Origin: Natrinema salaciae
Lineage (GTDB): Archaea > Halobacteriota > Halobacteria > Halobacteriales > Natrialbaceae
Reading direction: 5' to 3'
Assembly: GCF_900110865.1 (NCBI RefSeq)
Contig: NZ_FOFD01000003.1
Span: 310,001-374,000, forward strand
DNA length: 64,000 nt
Shown here one piece after another: positions 17,529 through 26,348 of the stretch (positions are counted from its first letter, which is position 1; each line of letters starts with the position of its first letter). Both the position numbers and the translations under genes were made by a program. A model generated the notes under the pieces. The model had not been told where the DNA came from and searched no databases. It saw only the letters and a program-made list of their open reading frames with translations.

Positions 17529-17542
17529 AATGTTCGAACATT
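17529..17542. promoter_or_regulatory. Perfect 14-base palindrome AATGTTCGAACATT
   Basis: The palindrome lies in an AT-rich stretch between the divergent alcohol dehydrogenase (start 17466) and amidohydrolase (start 17654) genes. It is about 63-76 bases before the first and about 110 before the second, a place where a dimeric regulator could control both. Palindromic sites this long are rare by chance. The regulator is not identified in the window. Confidence 0.45.
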
Positions 17543-17653
17543 GATATATGGATATGAATATGCAAATTTTGACCACGTACATTCAACTCGTATTGTGATT
17601 CGTATATGTGCGAAAAAAGAGTAATGTGGTATGGTATCGATGTTCACTATGGG

Positions 17654-18718
17654 ATGTATCAGCACAACGGAGAGGAGATCTTCGTCATCGACGGTCACGT
17701 ACACCTGTGGGACGCCACGGAGGAGAACATCAAACACGAGGGCGGGGAGGAGTTTATTCAGTGTTTCTACGATTACCACACGACGTTCACGCCCGAGGAA
17801 CGGCAGTGGGACATGGCCGAGTATCGCGAGTACGGTGCCGACCGGATGGTCGAGGATCTGTTCGGCAACGCCGCCGCGGACATGGCGATCTTTCAGCCGA
17901 CCTACCTCACCGACTTCTACACGGAGGGGTTCAACACGACCGAGCAGAACGCCGCACTCGCGACCGAGCACCCCGAGCGGTTCGTACTCAACGGCACGTT
18001 CGACCCGCGCGACGGTGAGACGGGCCTCGAGTACCTCGAGGAGCTCCACGAGACGTACGATATTCCCGGCGTCAAACTCTACACGGCGGAGTGGCGCGGC
18101 GATTCGAAGGGGTGGCGACTCGACGACGACGAGGCCTTCGAGTTCCTGGAGAAGTGTTCGGAACTCGGCATCGAGAACATCCACGCGCACAAGGGGCCGA
18201 CGATCCGGCCGCTGAACCGCGACGCGTTCGACGTGGCGGACATCGACGACGCGGCTTCGTCGTTCCCGGAACTCAACTTCGTCGTCGAACACGTCGGCCT
18301 CCCCCGCCTCGACGACTTCTGCTGGATCGCCGCCCAGGAGAACAACGTCTACGGCGGACTGGCCGTCGCCGCGCCGTTCGCCCAGAACCGACCGGGCAAG
18401 TTCTCCGAGATCATGTCCGAACTCCTCTGGTGGCTCGGCGACGATCGCATCCTCTTCGGCTCGGACTACGCGCTCTGGAACCCCGACTGGCTCGTCGAGG
18501 AGGTCCTCGACGCCGAACTCACGCAGGAACACCGCGTGGAGTACGGCGTCGAGTGGGACCTCGAGACCAAGAAGAAAGTCATGGGCGAGAACGCCGCCGA
18601 CCTCTACGATATCGACATCGAGGCGAAACGGCAGGCGTTCCAGGACGACGCGATCAGCCAGCAGTTCGGGCTCGAGGACCACTACGCGAGCGAGGAACCC
18701 GCACCGGCCGACGACTGA
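17654..18718 (+). CDS. Amidohydrolase family protein (monooxygenase-cluster type)
   Basis: A 354-residue metal-dependent TIM-barrel protein of the amidohydrolase_2 group. The metal-binding HxH is in VIDGHVHLWDA near the N-terminus. Other features are VKLYTAEWRGDSKGW (about residue 135), NIHAHKGPTIRPLNRDAFDVADID (about 175), FVVEHVGLPR (about 210) and SDYALWNPDW (about 265), which holds the late Asp. From memory these segments match the amidohydrolase encoded in bacterial mim/prm propane monooxygenase operons. An earlier in-frame ATG exists at 17606; I prefer 17654 (MYQHNGEEIFVIDGHVH) because homologues begin there. The stop overlaps the DUF59 start (TGATG). Confidence 0.85.
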   Translation: MYQHNGEEIFVIDGHVHLWDATEENIKHEGGEEFIQCFYDYHTTFTPEERQWDMAEYREYGADRMVEDLFGNAAADMAIFQPTYLTDFYTEGFNTTEQNAALATEHPERFVLNGTFDPRDGETGLEYLEELHETYDIPGVKLYTAEWRGDSKGWRLDDDEAFEFLEKCSELGIENIHAHKGPTIRPLNRDAFDVADIDDAASSFPELNFVVEHVGLPRLDDFCWIAAQENNVYGGLAVAAPFAQNRPGKFSEIMSELLWWLGDDRILFGSDYALWNPDWLVEEVLDAELTQEHRVEYGVEWDLETKKKVMGENAADLYDIDIEAKRQAFQDDAISQQFGLEDHYASEEPAPADD

Positions 18719-19503
18719 TGAGCGCACAGACTCCCGACGGCCCGACTCGAGCGGCCGTCCGCGACCGACTGGACCGGGTCACCGATCCGGAACTCGACCG
18801 CTCGATCGTCGCGCTCGACTATGTCGACCGGATCGAGATCGACGGCCGGACCGCCGCCGTCGACCTCACGCTCCCGACGGCGTGGTGCTCACCGGCGTTC
18901 GCGTGGATGATGGCGGTCGACGCCCGCGACGAGGTCGAGTCCCTGTCGACGGTCGAAACGGCCCGCATCGTGCTCCACGATCACATGCACGAGGCGGAGA
19001 TCAACCGCGGCGTGAACCAGCGGCTCACGTTCGCCGAGGCGTTTCCGGACGCCGACGGCGACGTCGACGCGGTCCGTACGGAACTCGACGAGAAGGCTCG
19101 CGTCGCCCGTCAGTACGATGCCGTCGAAGCGCTGCTCGATGCCGGCCTCGACGCCGGGGCGATCGTCGAGCTCCGTCTCCGCGACCTCGAGCGAGATGGG
19201 GCCGGGTCCGACGACGCTACCGAGACCGTCGCCGTCTACGTCCGCGATCGTTCGTTCGCCATCGCCGTTCCCGAAGCGCCGATCGAGCGCTACCTCGAGA
19301 AGGCCCGCGAGACGTCCCTCGTCTCGAATCCGGACGACGTCCTATTTCGAACGCCGGAGGGCGAGCCGATCGACGCCGAGTCGTTCGACCTCGTCCACCG
19401 GCGAGGGCGGCTCGCGACGGTCAACATGTCGAGTCAAGGCGGCATCTGTGACGGGCTTCGAGAAGCGAGGGAGGGTCGGCTCGAGGGGAGCGCCGACGAC
19501 TGA
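18718..19503 (+). CDS. DUF59/MIP18-family iron-sulfur assembly protein
   Basis: A 261-residue protein with an N-terminal DUF59 domain (RVTDPELDRSIVALDYVDRIEI, then LTLPTAWCSPAFAWMMAVDARDEV). The second part is characteristic of the long version found beside binuclear-iron monooxygenases: HDHMHEAEINRGVNQRLTFAEAFP, a helical middle and a late FDLVHRRGRLATVNMSSQGGICDGLREA. Cysteines in WCSP and GICDGL could bind iron or an Fe-S cluster. It is translationally coupled to the amidohydrolase by a one-base overlap. The likely role is metallocentre assembly for a partner enzyme that is not in this window. Confidence 0.85.
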   Translation: MSAQTPDGPTRAAVRDRLDRVTDPELDRSIVALDYVDRIEIDGRTAAVDLTLPTAWCSPAFAWMMAVDARDEVESLSTVETARIVLHDHMHEAEINRGVNQRLTFAEAFPDADGDVDAVRTELDEKARVARQYDAVEALLDAGLDAGAIVELRLRDLERDGAGSDDATETVAVYVRDRSFAIAVPEAPIERYLEKARETSLVSNPDDVLFRTPEGEPIDAESFDLVHRRGRLATVNMSSQGGICDGLREAREGRLEGSADD

Positions 19504-19514
19504 CCGGGAGGCGA

Positions 19515-20027
19515 CTACTTCTCCACCTCGAGCAGCGCGACCCGCTCGCGAACCAGCGCCGCCAGCGGTGCGTCGGTGGCCGCCCGCTCGGCGTCGGTCA
19601 CGTCGAAGAAGTCGCACAGGGTCTCGGTGTCCTGGGGGTCGAGCGTCGACGCTCGCTCGCCGAACGCGTCCAGCGTTTCGAGATCCTCGACGGCGGCCGC
19701 TTCGGCCTCGGCGGCGTCACGGCCGCCGTCGACGAGCACGACCGCCGGGGTCTCGCCCTCGTCGACGCCCATCTCGAGCGCGCGATCGATCTGCCGGCGG
19801 CCGGCGGCGTACAGCAGGATCTCCACGGCGCGATCCCGGGCGACGTTCTCCCCGCGTTCGATGGCCCGATCGGCCAGTTCGACGGCCCGCTCGAGGTGCC
19901 GCCGATCGGCGACGTACCGAGCGTCGAAGGCCTGAACCGTCGTTTCGTGGCGGTCGCCGATCGCACCGATCTCGGCCACGAACGAGTCGAGATCGTCGAT
20001 CTCGAGGCGGCATTCGACTGCCTCCAT
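19515..20027 (-). CDS. cgi121: KEOPS complex subunit Cgi121
   Basis: A 170-residue protein matching archaeal Cgi121, the KEOPS subunit that recruits tRNA for N6-threonylcarbamoyladenosine (t6A37) formation. Recognisable parts are VQAFDARYVADRRHLERAVELADRA near residue 30, ENVARDRAVEILLYAAGRRQIDRALEMG (about 58-85), and VLVDGG. It starts at 20027, inside the stop codon of hel308, so the two genes are translationally coupled; this hel308-cgi121 pairing is common in haloarchaea from memory. The catalytic KEOPS genes are not nearby. Confidence 0.88.
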   Translation of the reverse strand: MEAVECRLEIDDLDSFVAEIGAIGDRHETTVQAFDARYVADRRHLERAVELADRAIERGENVARDRAVEILLYAAGRRQIDRALEMGVDEGETPAVVLVDGGRDAAEAEAAAVEDLETLDAFGERASTLDPQDTETLCDFFDVTDAERAATDAPLAALVRERVALLEVEK

Positions 20028-22390
20028 CAGAAATCACCCAGACTCGCCTGGCTGTCGTCCGCGTTCGCCGTCTCCGTCGCCGCCGTCTCGTCGCCGTCGG
20101 CATCGTCGCTCGAGTCGACCACTCCGCCGTCCTCGCTCTCGGTCGACTTCGGCTCGACGCCGTCCATCGACGGGTCCTCGCGGCCGGCGTTCTCGAGGAT
20201 GGTCTCCGCCGTCTTTTCCCCCTTGAGCACGTCGAGCACGACTCCCTTGTCCGCAGTTCGCAGGTCGGCCGGCTCCTCGATTCCCGCGTCGGCGAGCCGA
20301 CGGGCACGCTTGCGGCCGACGCCGCCGACCGAGACCAGCTCGAGGAGGTCCTCGCCGACCCCGTGTTCGACGCGGGCGCGGGCCTCCCGAACCGCGACGG
20401 TCCACTCGCTGTCGATCTCCGCGGCCAGCGACTCGGCCGCACCGAGCAGCCACTCGGCGGTATCGACCTTCCCGCGGAGGTCGCCCGGTCCGATCTTGTA
20501 CCGGTCGGTCAATCGTTCTTCGTCCGTTTCGTCGGCCCAGTCCTCGAGCAGTTTGCCCGTCTTGAGCGCGGACAGCCAGTCCTCGAAGCGCTCCTCCTCG
20601 AATTCGCTGGGCGCGTCCCCCAGCAGCTCGGCCTCGCGCTCGTAGAAGAGCTCGCCGTATCGTTCGTCCTCGCCGGAGCGCAGGTAGAGTTCGTACATGT
20701 CCGGCGTCCGGGAGACGAGCTGGTAGAGCCCGAGCGCGGTCGGCCGTTCGTCGGCGCGCTCGAGCCCGTGGACGATCTCGGCGGCGCTCATCGGGTCGAG
20801 GTAGAGCCGCGAGACGGTGTGGCCGAGGCTGGTGGCCGCGAGCGCCTCGTCTCGGTCGCCCTCGGCGAGGTCGGCCGCCGTGGTGAACGCGCCGTCGGGA
20901 TCCTCGTCCGCGTCGTCGCCGTCCCCGCCGTCGCGCTCGATGAAGTCGTTCGACTCGAGGTACTGCAGGACCGTGTCGGTCACCGTCTCCAGCCGGCCGG
21001 CTTCGGTCGACTGGCTCGCGTACAGCGTCGCCTCGAGGAACTCGAGCAGCCCCGCTCGCGTGCGAGCGAAGCCGGAGGCGATGGTCGCGAGGACGTGGGT
21101 CCGCAGGGCGGGCTCGGCCGCCAGCTTCGAGCGGACTGGCTCCGGATCGGCCCAGACGTAGCGGTCGAACAGCTCCTCGCTCTCGTCGTGGCTCGTGGCC
21201 AGGAGCACGGCCTCGCCGTAGGGGTCGAGCCCCGGGCGGCCGGCCCGCCCCATCATCTGGTGGACCTCGAGCACGTCGAGCGGAGCCATCCCGCCGGCGC
21301 TGGGGTCGAAGCGCCGCCAGTCGCGGACGATCACGCGTCGTGCGGGCGTGTTCACCCCCGCGGCGAGCGTCGGCGTCGCGGCGATCACCTTCAGGAGCCG
21401 GTCCCGGAAGGCGTCCTCGACGATGCCCCGCTGGGTGCTCGAGAGGCCGGCGTGGTGAAACGCCGCGCCGCGTTCGACGGCCTCGGCGAGGTCGGTACTC
21501 GTCTCGGTGTCGCTGTCGTCCCGGATCTCGTCGGCCAGCTCCGTGAGTTCGTCCTGCTCCTCGGCGGTCAGTTCGGTCTGCGAGACCTGCCCCAGCCGCC
21601 GCGCGGCCGCCTCGGCGTTCCGTCGGGAGTTGACGAACACGAGCGAGGAACCGCCCTCCTGGAGGATGTCCCGGACGAGGGCGGCCTCCTGTTTTTCGCT
21701 GCCCTCGACGGGGACCGCTCTGGTCGAGCCGTCGTCGAAGTTCAGGGCGTTCCCGTAGTGGACGCCCATCCGGAGGTCGATCGGTCGCCAGTCGGTATCC
21801 ACGAGTGCGGCGTCGAGCCAGTCGGCGATCTCGTCGGCGTTGCCCACCGTCGCCGAGAGCGCGACCTGCTGCATCCCCGGGTTGAGCTTGCGGAGTTTGG
21901 CGAGGGTCACCTCGAGCGTCGGGCCACGGTTCCGGTCGTCGATGAGGTGGACCTCGTCGCTGACGACGCAGGTGAGGTCCGAGAGCCAGTCGGCCCCGTT
22001 GCGCACGAGCGAGTCGACCTTCTCGCTGGTGGCGACGATGATATCTTTCGTCGCGAGCCAGTCGCTGGTGCTCTCGTAGTTGCCGGTCGTCACGCCGACC
22101 GTGACGCCGAACCGTTCGTAGGCCTCGAACTCCGCTTTCTTTTCGCTGGCGAGCGCCCGCAGGGGGACGATGTAGAGCGCCTTCCCGCCGCGTTCGATCG
22201 CCGACAGCATCGACAGCGCGGCGATCATCGTCTTCCCGCTGGCGGTGGGAACGGCGGCCACGAGGTTCGCTCCTTCGGTCGCGCCGGCCTCGACCGCCTC
22301 GGCCTGCGGCGGGTAGAGCGCCTCGATCCCCTCGCTTCGGAAGTGGTCGAGGGCACCGGCCGGGAGCCCCGTCAGCTCCTCGATATTCAT
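20027..22390 (-). CDS. hel308: ATP-dependent DNA helicase Hel308
   Basis: A 787-residue Ski2-like superfamily 2 helicase that unwinds forked DNA and helps restart stalled replication. Walker A is VPTASGKT (about residue 45), the DEVH box is [11 protein letters not shown] (about 145), the motif III region is ALSATVGN (about 175), and motif [16 protein letters not shown] lies near 370. The C-terminal half carries the ratchet domain and a final helix-hairpin-helix domain ([24 protein letters not shown]). A Ser/Asp-rich acidic tail follows. ATG 22390 gives the conserved [10 protein letters not shown] start. Downstream it overlaps cgi121. Confidence 0.95.
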   Translation of the reverse strand: MNIEELTGLPAGALDHFRSEGIEALYPPQAEAVEAGATEGANLVAAVPTASGKTMIAALSMLSAIERGGKALYIVPLRALASEKKAEFEAYERFGVTVGVTTGNYESTSDWLATKDIIVATSEKVDSLVRNGADWLSDLTCVVSDEVHLIDDRNRGPTLEVTLAKLRKLNPGMQQVALSATVGNADEIADWLDAALVDTDWRPIDLRMGVHYGNALNFDDGSTRAVPVEGSEKQEAALVRDILQEGGSSLVFVNSRRNAEAAARRLGQVSQTELTAEEQDELTELADEIRDDSDTETSTDLAEAVERGAAFHHAGLSSTQRGIVEDAFRDRLLKVIAATPTLAAGVNTPARRVIVRDWRRFDPSAGGMAPLDVLEVHQMMGRAGRPGLDPYGEAVLLATSHDESEELFDRYVWADPEPVRSKLAAEPALRTHVLATIASGFARTRAGLLEFLEATLYASQSTEAGRLETVTDTVLQYLESNDFIERDGGDGDDADEDPDGAFTTAADLAEGDRDEALAATSLGHTVSRLYLDPMSAAEIVHGLERADERPTALGLYQLVSRTPDMYELYLRSGEDERYGELFYEREAELLGDAPSEFEEERFEDWLSALKTGKLLEDWADETDEERLTDRYKIGPGDLRGKVDTAEWLLGAAESLAAEIDSEWTVAVREARARVEHGVGEDLLELVSVGGVGRKRARRLADAGIEEPADLRTADKGVVLDVLKGEKTAETILENAGREDPSMDGVEPKSTESEDGGVVDSSDDADGDETAATETANADDSQASLGDF

Positions 22391-22522
22391 TACCCGCCTT
22401 TGGCGCGTCCACTGGTTTAAACTGTCGTCTCGGACGCCGGCCGGCGGTCCGCTCGAGGCCCCCACGAACGACCATCCCTGCGCGGCGGTAGACCGATGAG
22501 GTCGGCGACCGAAGCGACGGCC

Positions 22523-22963
22523 ATGGTCGAGTCCGATCCCGCCCGCGTCCTCGTCCCGACGCTCGGCCGTCCGCGGGAGGACGACGCGCTCGCGTACGCC
22601 CTCGAGACGTTCCCCGACGCCGAGATCATCCTGCTCTCCGTCACGACGCCGCTCGACGCGTCGCTCAGCGAGGGTGGCGTCTTGGAGCGCACCGAGGAAC
22701 GGACGGCAGCGGCCCGGGCCGCCGCCGACACGTTGCTCGAGTCGGTCGCCGATCCCGACGGGGCGGACCGCGTCCGGATCGAGACGGTCGAGGGACGACC
22801 CGGTACCGTCGTTCCCCGATACGCGTCCGAGGAAGGGATCGACCACGTCGTGATCTCCGGCTCCGGACGCGGGTCGGCGGGATTTTTCAGGCGGTTTCTC
22901 GGCCGCAGTATCGCCGCCACCGTCGTCGAACGCACCGCCGAGCCGGTGACGGTCCTCGAGTGA
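22523..22963 (+). CDS. Universal stress protein (UspA family)
   Basis: A 146-residue UspA-domain protein. It starts [23 protein letters not shown] and ends in the family ATP-loop region [39 protein letters not shown], with the G2xG9x(S/T)-like pattern intact. An upstream ATG at 22496 is possible and would add nine residues. The N-terminal LVPTLG replaces the usual LVPVDG. Role in stress adaptation is a family inference; it is divergent from hel308. Confidence 0.85.
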   Translation: MVESDPARVLVPTLGRPREDDALAYALETFPDAEIILLSVTTPLDASLSEGGVLERTEERTAAARAAADTLLESVADPDGADRVRIETVEGRPGTVVPRYASEEGIDHVVISGSGRGSAGFFRRFLGRSIAATVVERTAEPVTVLE

Positions 22964-22987
22964 GAGCACGCTCGAGTGGCCCCCGTT

Positions 22988-24196
22988 TTACGCACCGGCG
23001 ACGGTTGCGAACAGTCGGTAGAGTCCGTAACTCACGACGACGGAACTCCCCAGCGTTAGCAGCCAGAAGGCGATCGTGACGCCGACCTTACGCCGCGAGA
23101 CGCCCGCCGAGCCGCCGGCCAGCCCGCCGCCGATGACCCCGGAAAGGACGATGTTGTTCAGCGAGATCGGAATCCCGAGCGCGATCGCCAACTGGGCGAT
23201 GATAAAGCCCGGAACCAGCGCCGCGATCGACCGCCGCACGCCGAGCTGGGCGTACTCCCGGGAGGTCGCCTGCAATAGCCGCGGCGCCCCCATCCAGGCC
23301 CCCGCGAGGATGCCGGTCGCACCGATCGCCAGCAGGAGGGTTCCCGGCAAGCCGAGTTCGACGCGGAAGAGGTTCTCGAGCGGGCCGGTCGCGAGCCCGA
23401 CCTGCGAGCCGCCCGAGGAGAAGGCGACGATGCCGCCGAGGACGAGCAGGAACGAGCGGATCCCGCGCTCGACGGAGACGCGGACGCGTTCGCGGACCCA
23501 GTAGAACGCCACCAGTCCCGCCCCGATCGTCACGAGGACGGTGCCGAGGTCGACGCCGGAAACGACCGTCGGGCCGCCGCCGACAAGCTGGGAGACGAAC
23601 CGGGCGAGGGTGCCCTGATCGGCGTCCGGATCGGGGATCGCTCCGAGCCGGACGTTGGCGAGGATCGCGCCGACGACGCCGGCGAGCAGCGGGACGCCGA
23701 CCGTTTCGGGGACGTCGTCCCGTCGCAGGATCGTCGCCGTCGCGTACGCCAGTCCGCCGGACATGATCGGTACGAGCAGCCAGAACGTCCCGAGCCGACG
23801 GTAGGTCGCCATCGCCGGGTCGCCGCCCAGCGAGAGGCCGACGCCGACCATCGCGCCCGTCGTCGCGAACGCCGCCGGAATCGGATAGCGGGTGTAGATC
23901 CCGATCGCCATGAATCCCGCCGCGGTCAGCAGGCCCGCGGTAGCCGCCAGCGGCGTGATCGTCACGCCGTCGATCAGGTCCGCGCCGACCGTCTCGGAGA
24001 TGCTGCCGCCCTGCATGAGCGCACCGGCGGCCGCGAGCAGCCCGATGACGAACGCCGCTTGCATCGTCGAGATCGCGTTCGCCCCGATCGCCGGGGCGAA
24101 CGGCGGCGAGTTGCTGTTCGCCCCGAGCACCCACGCCATGAACAGACTGGTGAGGATAGCAGCCCCCACCAGGACCGCGAAGGACAGTGCGACCAT
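22988..24196 (-). CDS. Inorganic phosphate transporter (Pit family)
   Basis: A 402-residue membrane protein with about 10-12 helices. The PiT signature appears twice: GANSNSPPFAPAIGANAISTMQA near the N-terminus and FSSGGSQVGLATGPLENL near residue 275. The second is a divergent form of the GxNDxxxAxGP motif. It imports phosphate (with a cation) across the membrane. ATG 24196 is chosen; the frame continues further upstream without family similarity. A final cluster GVIGGGLAGGSAGVSRRKVG is also family-typical. No phosphate regulator is next to it. Confidence 0.88.
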   Translation of the reverse strand: MVALSFAVLVGAAILTSLFMAWVLGANSNSPPFAPAIGANAISTMQAAFVIGLLAAAGALMQGGSISETVGADLIDGVTITPLAATAGLLTAAGFMAIGIYTRYPIPAAFATTGAMVGVGLSLGGDPAMATYRRLGTFWLLVPIMSGGLAYATATILRRDDVPETVGVPLLAGVVGAILANVRLGAIPDPDADQGTLARFVSQLVGGGPTVVSGVDLGTVLVTIGAGLVAFYWVRERVRVSVERGIRSFLLVLGGIVAFSSGGSQVGLATGPLENLFRVELGLPGTLLLAIGATGILAGAWMGAPRLLQATSREYAQLGVRRSIAALVPGFIIAQLAIALGIPISLNNIVLSGVIGGGLAGGSAGVSRRKVGVTIAFWLLTLGSSVVVSYGLYRLFATVAGA

Positions 24197-24279
24197 TCCG
24201 TCTCTCGTAGGCCGTCGTTCAACGACCGGCTGCAAAAGCGTTCCCTCGGCGATCGCCCGCCCGATCACGGCCGCCGTCG

Positions 24280-25170
24280 CTACCTTCCCGCGGCGTCCGT
24301 CCCGGTCCCCTTCTCGAGTACTGCCCTGTAGTGGGCGTCTCCGTCGCTTCGCAACACGTCGCGCACGCGCCACGGCGTTCCGATACCCGCCTCGCGAAGC
24401 CGGGCGGGCGAGCACAGCAGGAACTGCAGCGTCCGCCCGACCTCGCGGTCTCGCTCACCGCCGTCCGCCTCGCACGCGAACTCGAGGTGGAAACACCGGT
24501 GTGCGACTCCGTCGCGGGGATCGGACCGGTAGCCGAAGAAATCGTCGTCCAGTCGCGTCGGATCGTAGTTGTCGACGACGGCCACCCCCGACCCGTCGGT
24601 GACGCGAGCAAATTCGCCGAGCAGTTCGCCGATCCCGGCCAGCGAGCGGCCGAGCCCGACCTGCGTGCCGATCGCGTGGACGGCACCGAACGCGTCCGTT
24701 TCGACCGGCAGGTCGAACATGTCGCCGACGAGGACGCTCTCGAGGCCGCGCTCCGCGGCTTCGCCGCCTCGCAGCCCGCTCGAACGGGACGTGGAGCGTT
24801 GCTCCACGCAACTCCGCCTCGAGGTCCTGCGGACCTCGCACCGCTCCCGGGCCGTTCGTACGGCGTTCGGGCTCGCATCGACCCCGACCGCGTCGATGCC
24901 GCGATCGGCCCACCACAGGAGGTGTTTCCCCGCGCCACAGCCCACGTCGAGCACCGGTTGGCAGTCCGACAGCCGTTCGAGTAGCTCGATCGTCTCCGGG
25001 TCCCACGACGCCGGACTCGAGAAGTAGAACGCAGCCACGGTCCCGTCCTGGACGTCCGCGCCGTCGCGATAGGTCAGCCGACCCGGCTCGTCGTAGTGGT
25101 GAGCGAGCATCGCTCGTCCCAGCGGGTCCGCCGGGCGCGAGTCGGCCGGTTCGGAATCGTCCCGCTCCAT
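24280..25170 (-). CDS. SAM-dependent methyltransferase with palindromic insertion
   Basis: A 296-residue class I methyltransferase. Motif I VLDVGCGAGKHLLWW lies near residue 70, motif II is VGVDASPNAVRTARER (about 90), and a later strand is VESVLVGDMFDLPV-like (GLESVLVGDMFDLPVE, about 145). Between motif II and that strand are about 34 residues of unusual make-up (CEVRRTSRR, QRSTSRSSG), rich in Arg, Ser and Cys. They are encoded by consecutive short palindromes (24755-24837). The reading frame is intact, so the protein may be functional with a surface loop. The substrate is unknown. ATG 25170 gives an acidic N-terminus. Confidence 0.75.
   Translation of the reverse strand: MERDDSEPADSRPADPLGRAMLAHHYDEPGRLTYRDGADVQDGTVAAFYFSSPASWDPETIELLERLSDCQPVLDVGCGAGKHLLWWADRGIDAVGVDASPNAVRTARERCEVRRTSRRSCVEQRSTSRSSGLRGGEAAERGLESVLVGDMFDLPVETDAFGAVHAIGTQVGLGRSLAGIGELLGEFARVTDGSGVAVVDNYDPTRLDDDFFGYRSDPRDGVAHRCFHLEFACEADGGERDREVGRTLQFLLCSPARLREAGIGTPWRVRDVLRSDGDAHYRAVLEKGTGTDAAGR
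24755..24837. repeat. Palindromic insertion inside methyltransferase gene
   Basis: A run of short hairpins interrupts the methyltransferase frame. They include GCGGC-TTC-GCCGC (24755-24767), GTGGAGC-GTT-GCTCCAC (24791-24807) and GAGGTCC-TGC-GGACCTC (24821-24837), the last two perfect 7-base stems with 3-base loops. They encode Arg/Ser-rich peptide that does not fit the methyltransferase core. The arrangement recalls palindromic elements inserted in frame in other genomes (for example rickettsial palindromic elements). Confidence 0.6.
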
Positions 25171-25332
25171 GCTCGAGTCGAGGGTCCGATCAGTAATAAA
25201 ATCACGATGACATGTGGTTTCTGTTATCGTGTATCGCACCTACTGGTCACGACGTTCGCGACGCCGGTGCGATGGCGTTTCGCGCGGCTGCCGACCGCTA
25301 ACGATTTACGCGGATCGGCCGAACGATCGCTC

Positions 25333-25578
25333 ATGAAGGTCGAATTCGACGAGGACACCTGTATCGGGATGTTCCAGTGCGTCGCGGAGTGGGACGCGTT
25401 CGAGAAGGACGAGTCGAGAGGGAAGGCGATCCTCGCGGACAGCGAGGAGGTCGAGGACGGGGTCTTCGTCCGCGAAGTACCCGCGGACGCGGAGCTCGAC
25501 GCGAAGTTCGCCGCCCGATCCTGTCCCGTCGACGCGATCACGATTTACGACGACGACGGCGAGCAGTTGATCCCCTGA
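25333..25578 (+). CDS. Ferredoxin, single-cluster type
   Basis: An 81-residue acidic ferredoxin. Cys residues are at about 10 and 16 (CIGMFQC, one ligand position of a CxxCxxC motif missing) and near 64 in RSCPVDAI. The spacing and three ligands point to a [3Fe-4S] or labile [4Fe-4S] cluster, as in monocluster ferredoxins that serve cytochrome P450s. The ATG at 25333 follows GATTTACG by about 29 bases, consistent with a leaderless promoter. A cytochrome P450 gene lies about 800 bases downstream, separated by the regulator gene, so it could be its electron donor (inference). Confidence 0.85.
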   Translation: MKVEFDEDTCIGMFQCVAEWDAFEKDESRGKAILADSEEVEDGVFVREVPADAELDAKFAARSCPVDAITIYDDDGEQLIP

Positions 25579-25611
25579 GTCCGGTCGTCCGCGTTCTCGC
25601 GTCCTCGTTTC

Positions 25612-26268
25612 TCATCGCCCCAGTGCCGCGTCCACCAGTTCCGACTCGACGGTCCGGAGTAGCGTCGACGCCGCGCTCTCGGAACACTCCAGTTCAGTTG
25701 CGACGTCCGCGAGCGAGCCGCTCCGGGGCACGTCGTAGTACCCCACCGCCCGGGCCGCCTCCATCGCCTCGAACTGACGCGCGGTCAGCCTGCCCGCGAG
25801 CGTCTCGGCCCTGTGCCGGTGGTCGCTCACTCGGTCCACGTCGATCTCGACGTCGTCGGGGACCCCCTCGAGCAGGCTCGCCAGCGCATCGGGTTCGCCG
25901 AGGACGGTCACGTGGACGGTGCTCGATGCGGTGTAGACGACCGGCGGGACGATGACGAGCCCCGGTTCGTCGAAGGCACGCATCAGCCGTTCGTCGGCGG
26001 CGCGAACGTCCATCACGGCGTAGGCGTAGAACGTGTCCTCGTCGATCGGCATGATCTCGAACCGGTGGACGACGTCCAGTTCCGTCGCCACTTCTCGGGC
26101 AGCCTCGCGGTCGCCGGCGATCACGGAGAGAAACCGGACTCGCTCCGTCTCGGGATCGACGTGCCACGAGAGCAGTTCCTCGCGGTGGACCTCGAGTCCG
26201 TCCTGGGACTGCGGAACGGGAAGCGCCATCCACTCCGGCAACCGGAGCGTCAGATCCGTCGACTGCAT
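25612..26268 (-). CDS. Bat-type transcriptional regulator (HTH_10)
   Basis: A 218-residue regulator of the bacterio-opsin activator group. The C-terminal 50 residues hold the HTH_10 domain (LTARQFEAMEAARAVGYYDVPRSGSLADVATELECSESAASTLLRTVESELV). The N-terminal 150 residues form an unassigned sensor-like domain, probably ligand-binding. It is divergent from the cytochrome P450 gene; the two starts are 80 bases apart around a TATA-like GTATAAAG. It likely controls the P450 gene, itself, or both (inference from layout). Confidence 0.85.
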   Translation of the reverse strand: MQSTDLTLRLPEWMALPVPQSQDGLEVHREELLSWHVDPETERVRFLSVIAGDREAAREVATELDVVHRFEIMPIDEDTFYAYAVMDVRAADERLMRAFDEPGLVIVPPVVYTASSTVHVTVLGEPDALASLLEGVPDDVEIDVDRVSDHRHRAETLAGRLTARQFEAMEAARAVGYYDVPRSGSLADVATELECSESAASTLLRTVESELVDAALGR

Positions 26269-26348
26269 ATCGGCCCCTTGCGGGCCAGTATAAAGAAGTT
26301 CATAGCTTCGGGCGAACGCCGACCGTCGCTCCCGCGCTACGTTCTCGT

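Noticed and set aside
14957-18727. A single open frame of over 1250 codons on the minus strand.
   Set aside because: Only the first-listed third (14957-16324) has a recognisable protein; the rest runs antisense or out of frame across the alcohol dehydrogenase and amidohydrolase genes and is an effect of high GC content.
19118-22420. A 1100-codon open frame on the plus strand.
   Set aside because: It is antisense to hel308 and cgi121, which have clear motifs, and its composition is Arg/Asp-rich without any domain.
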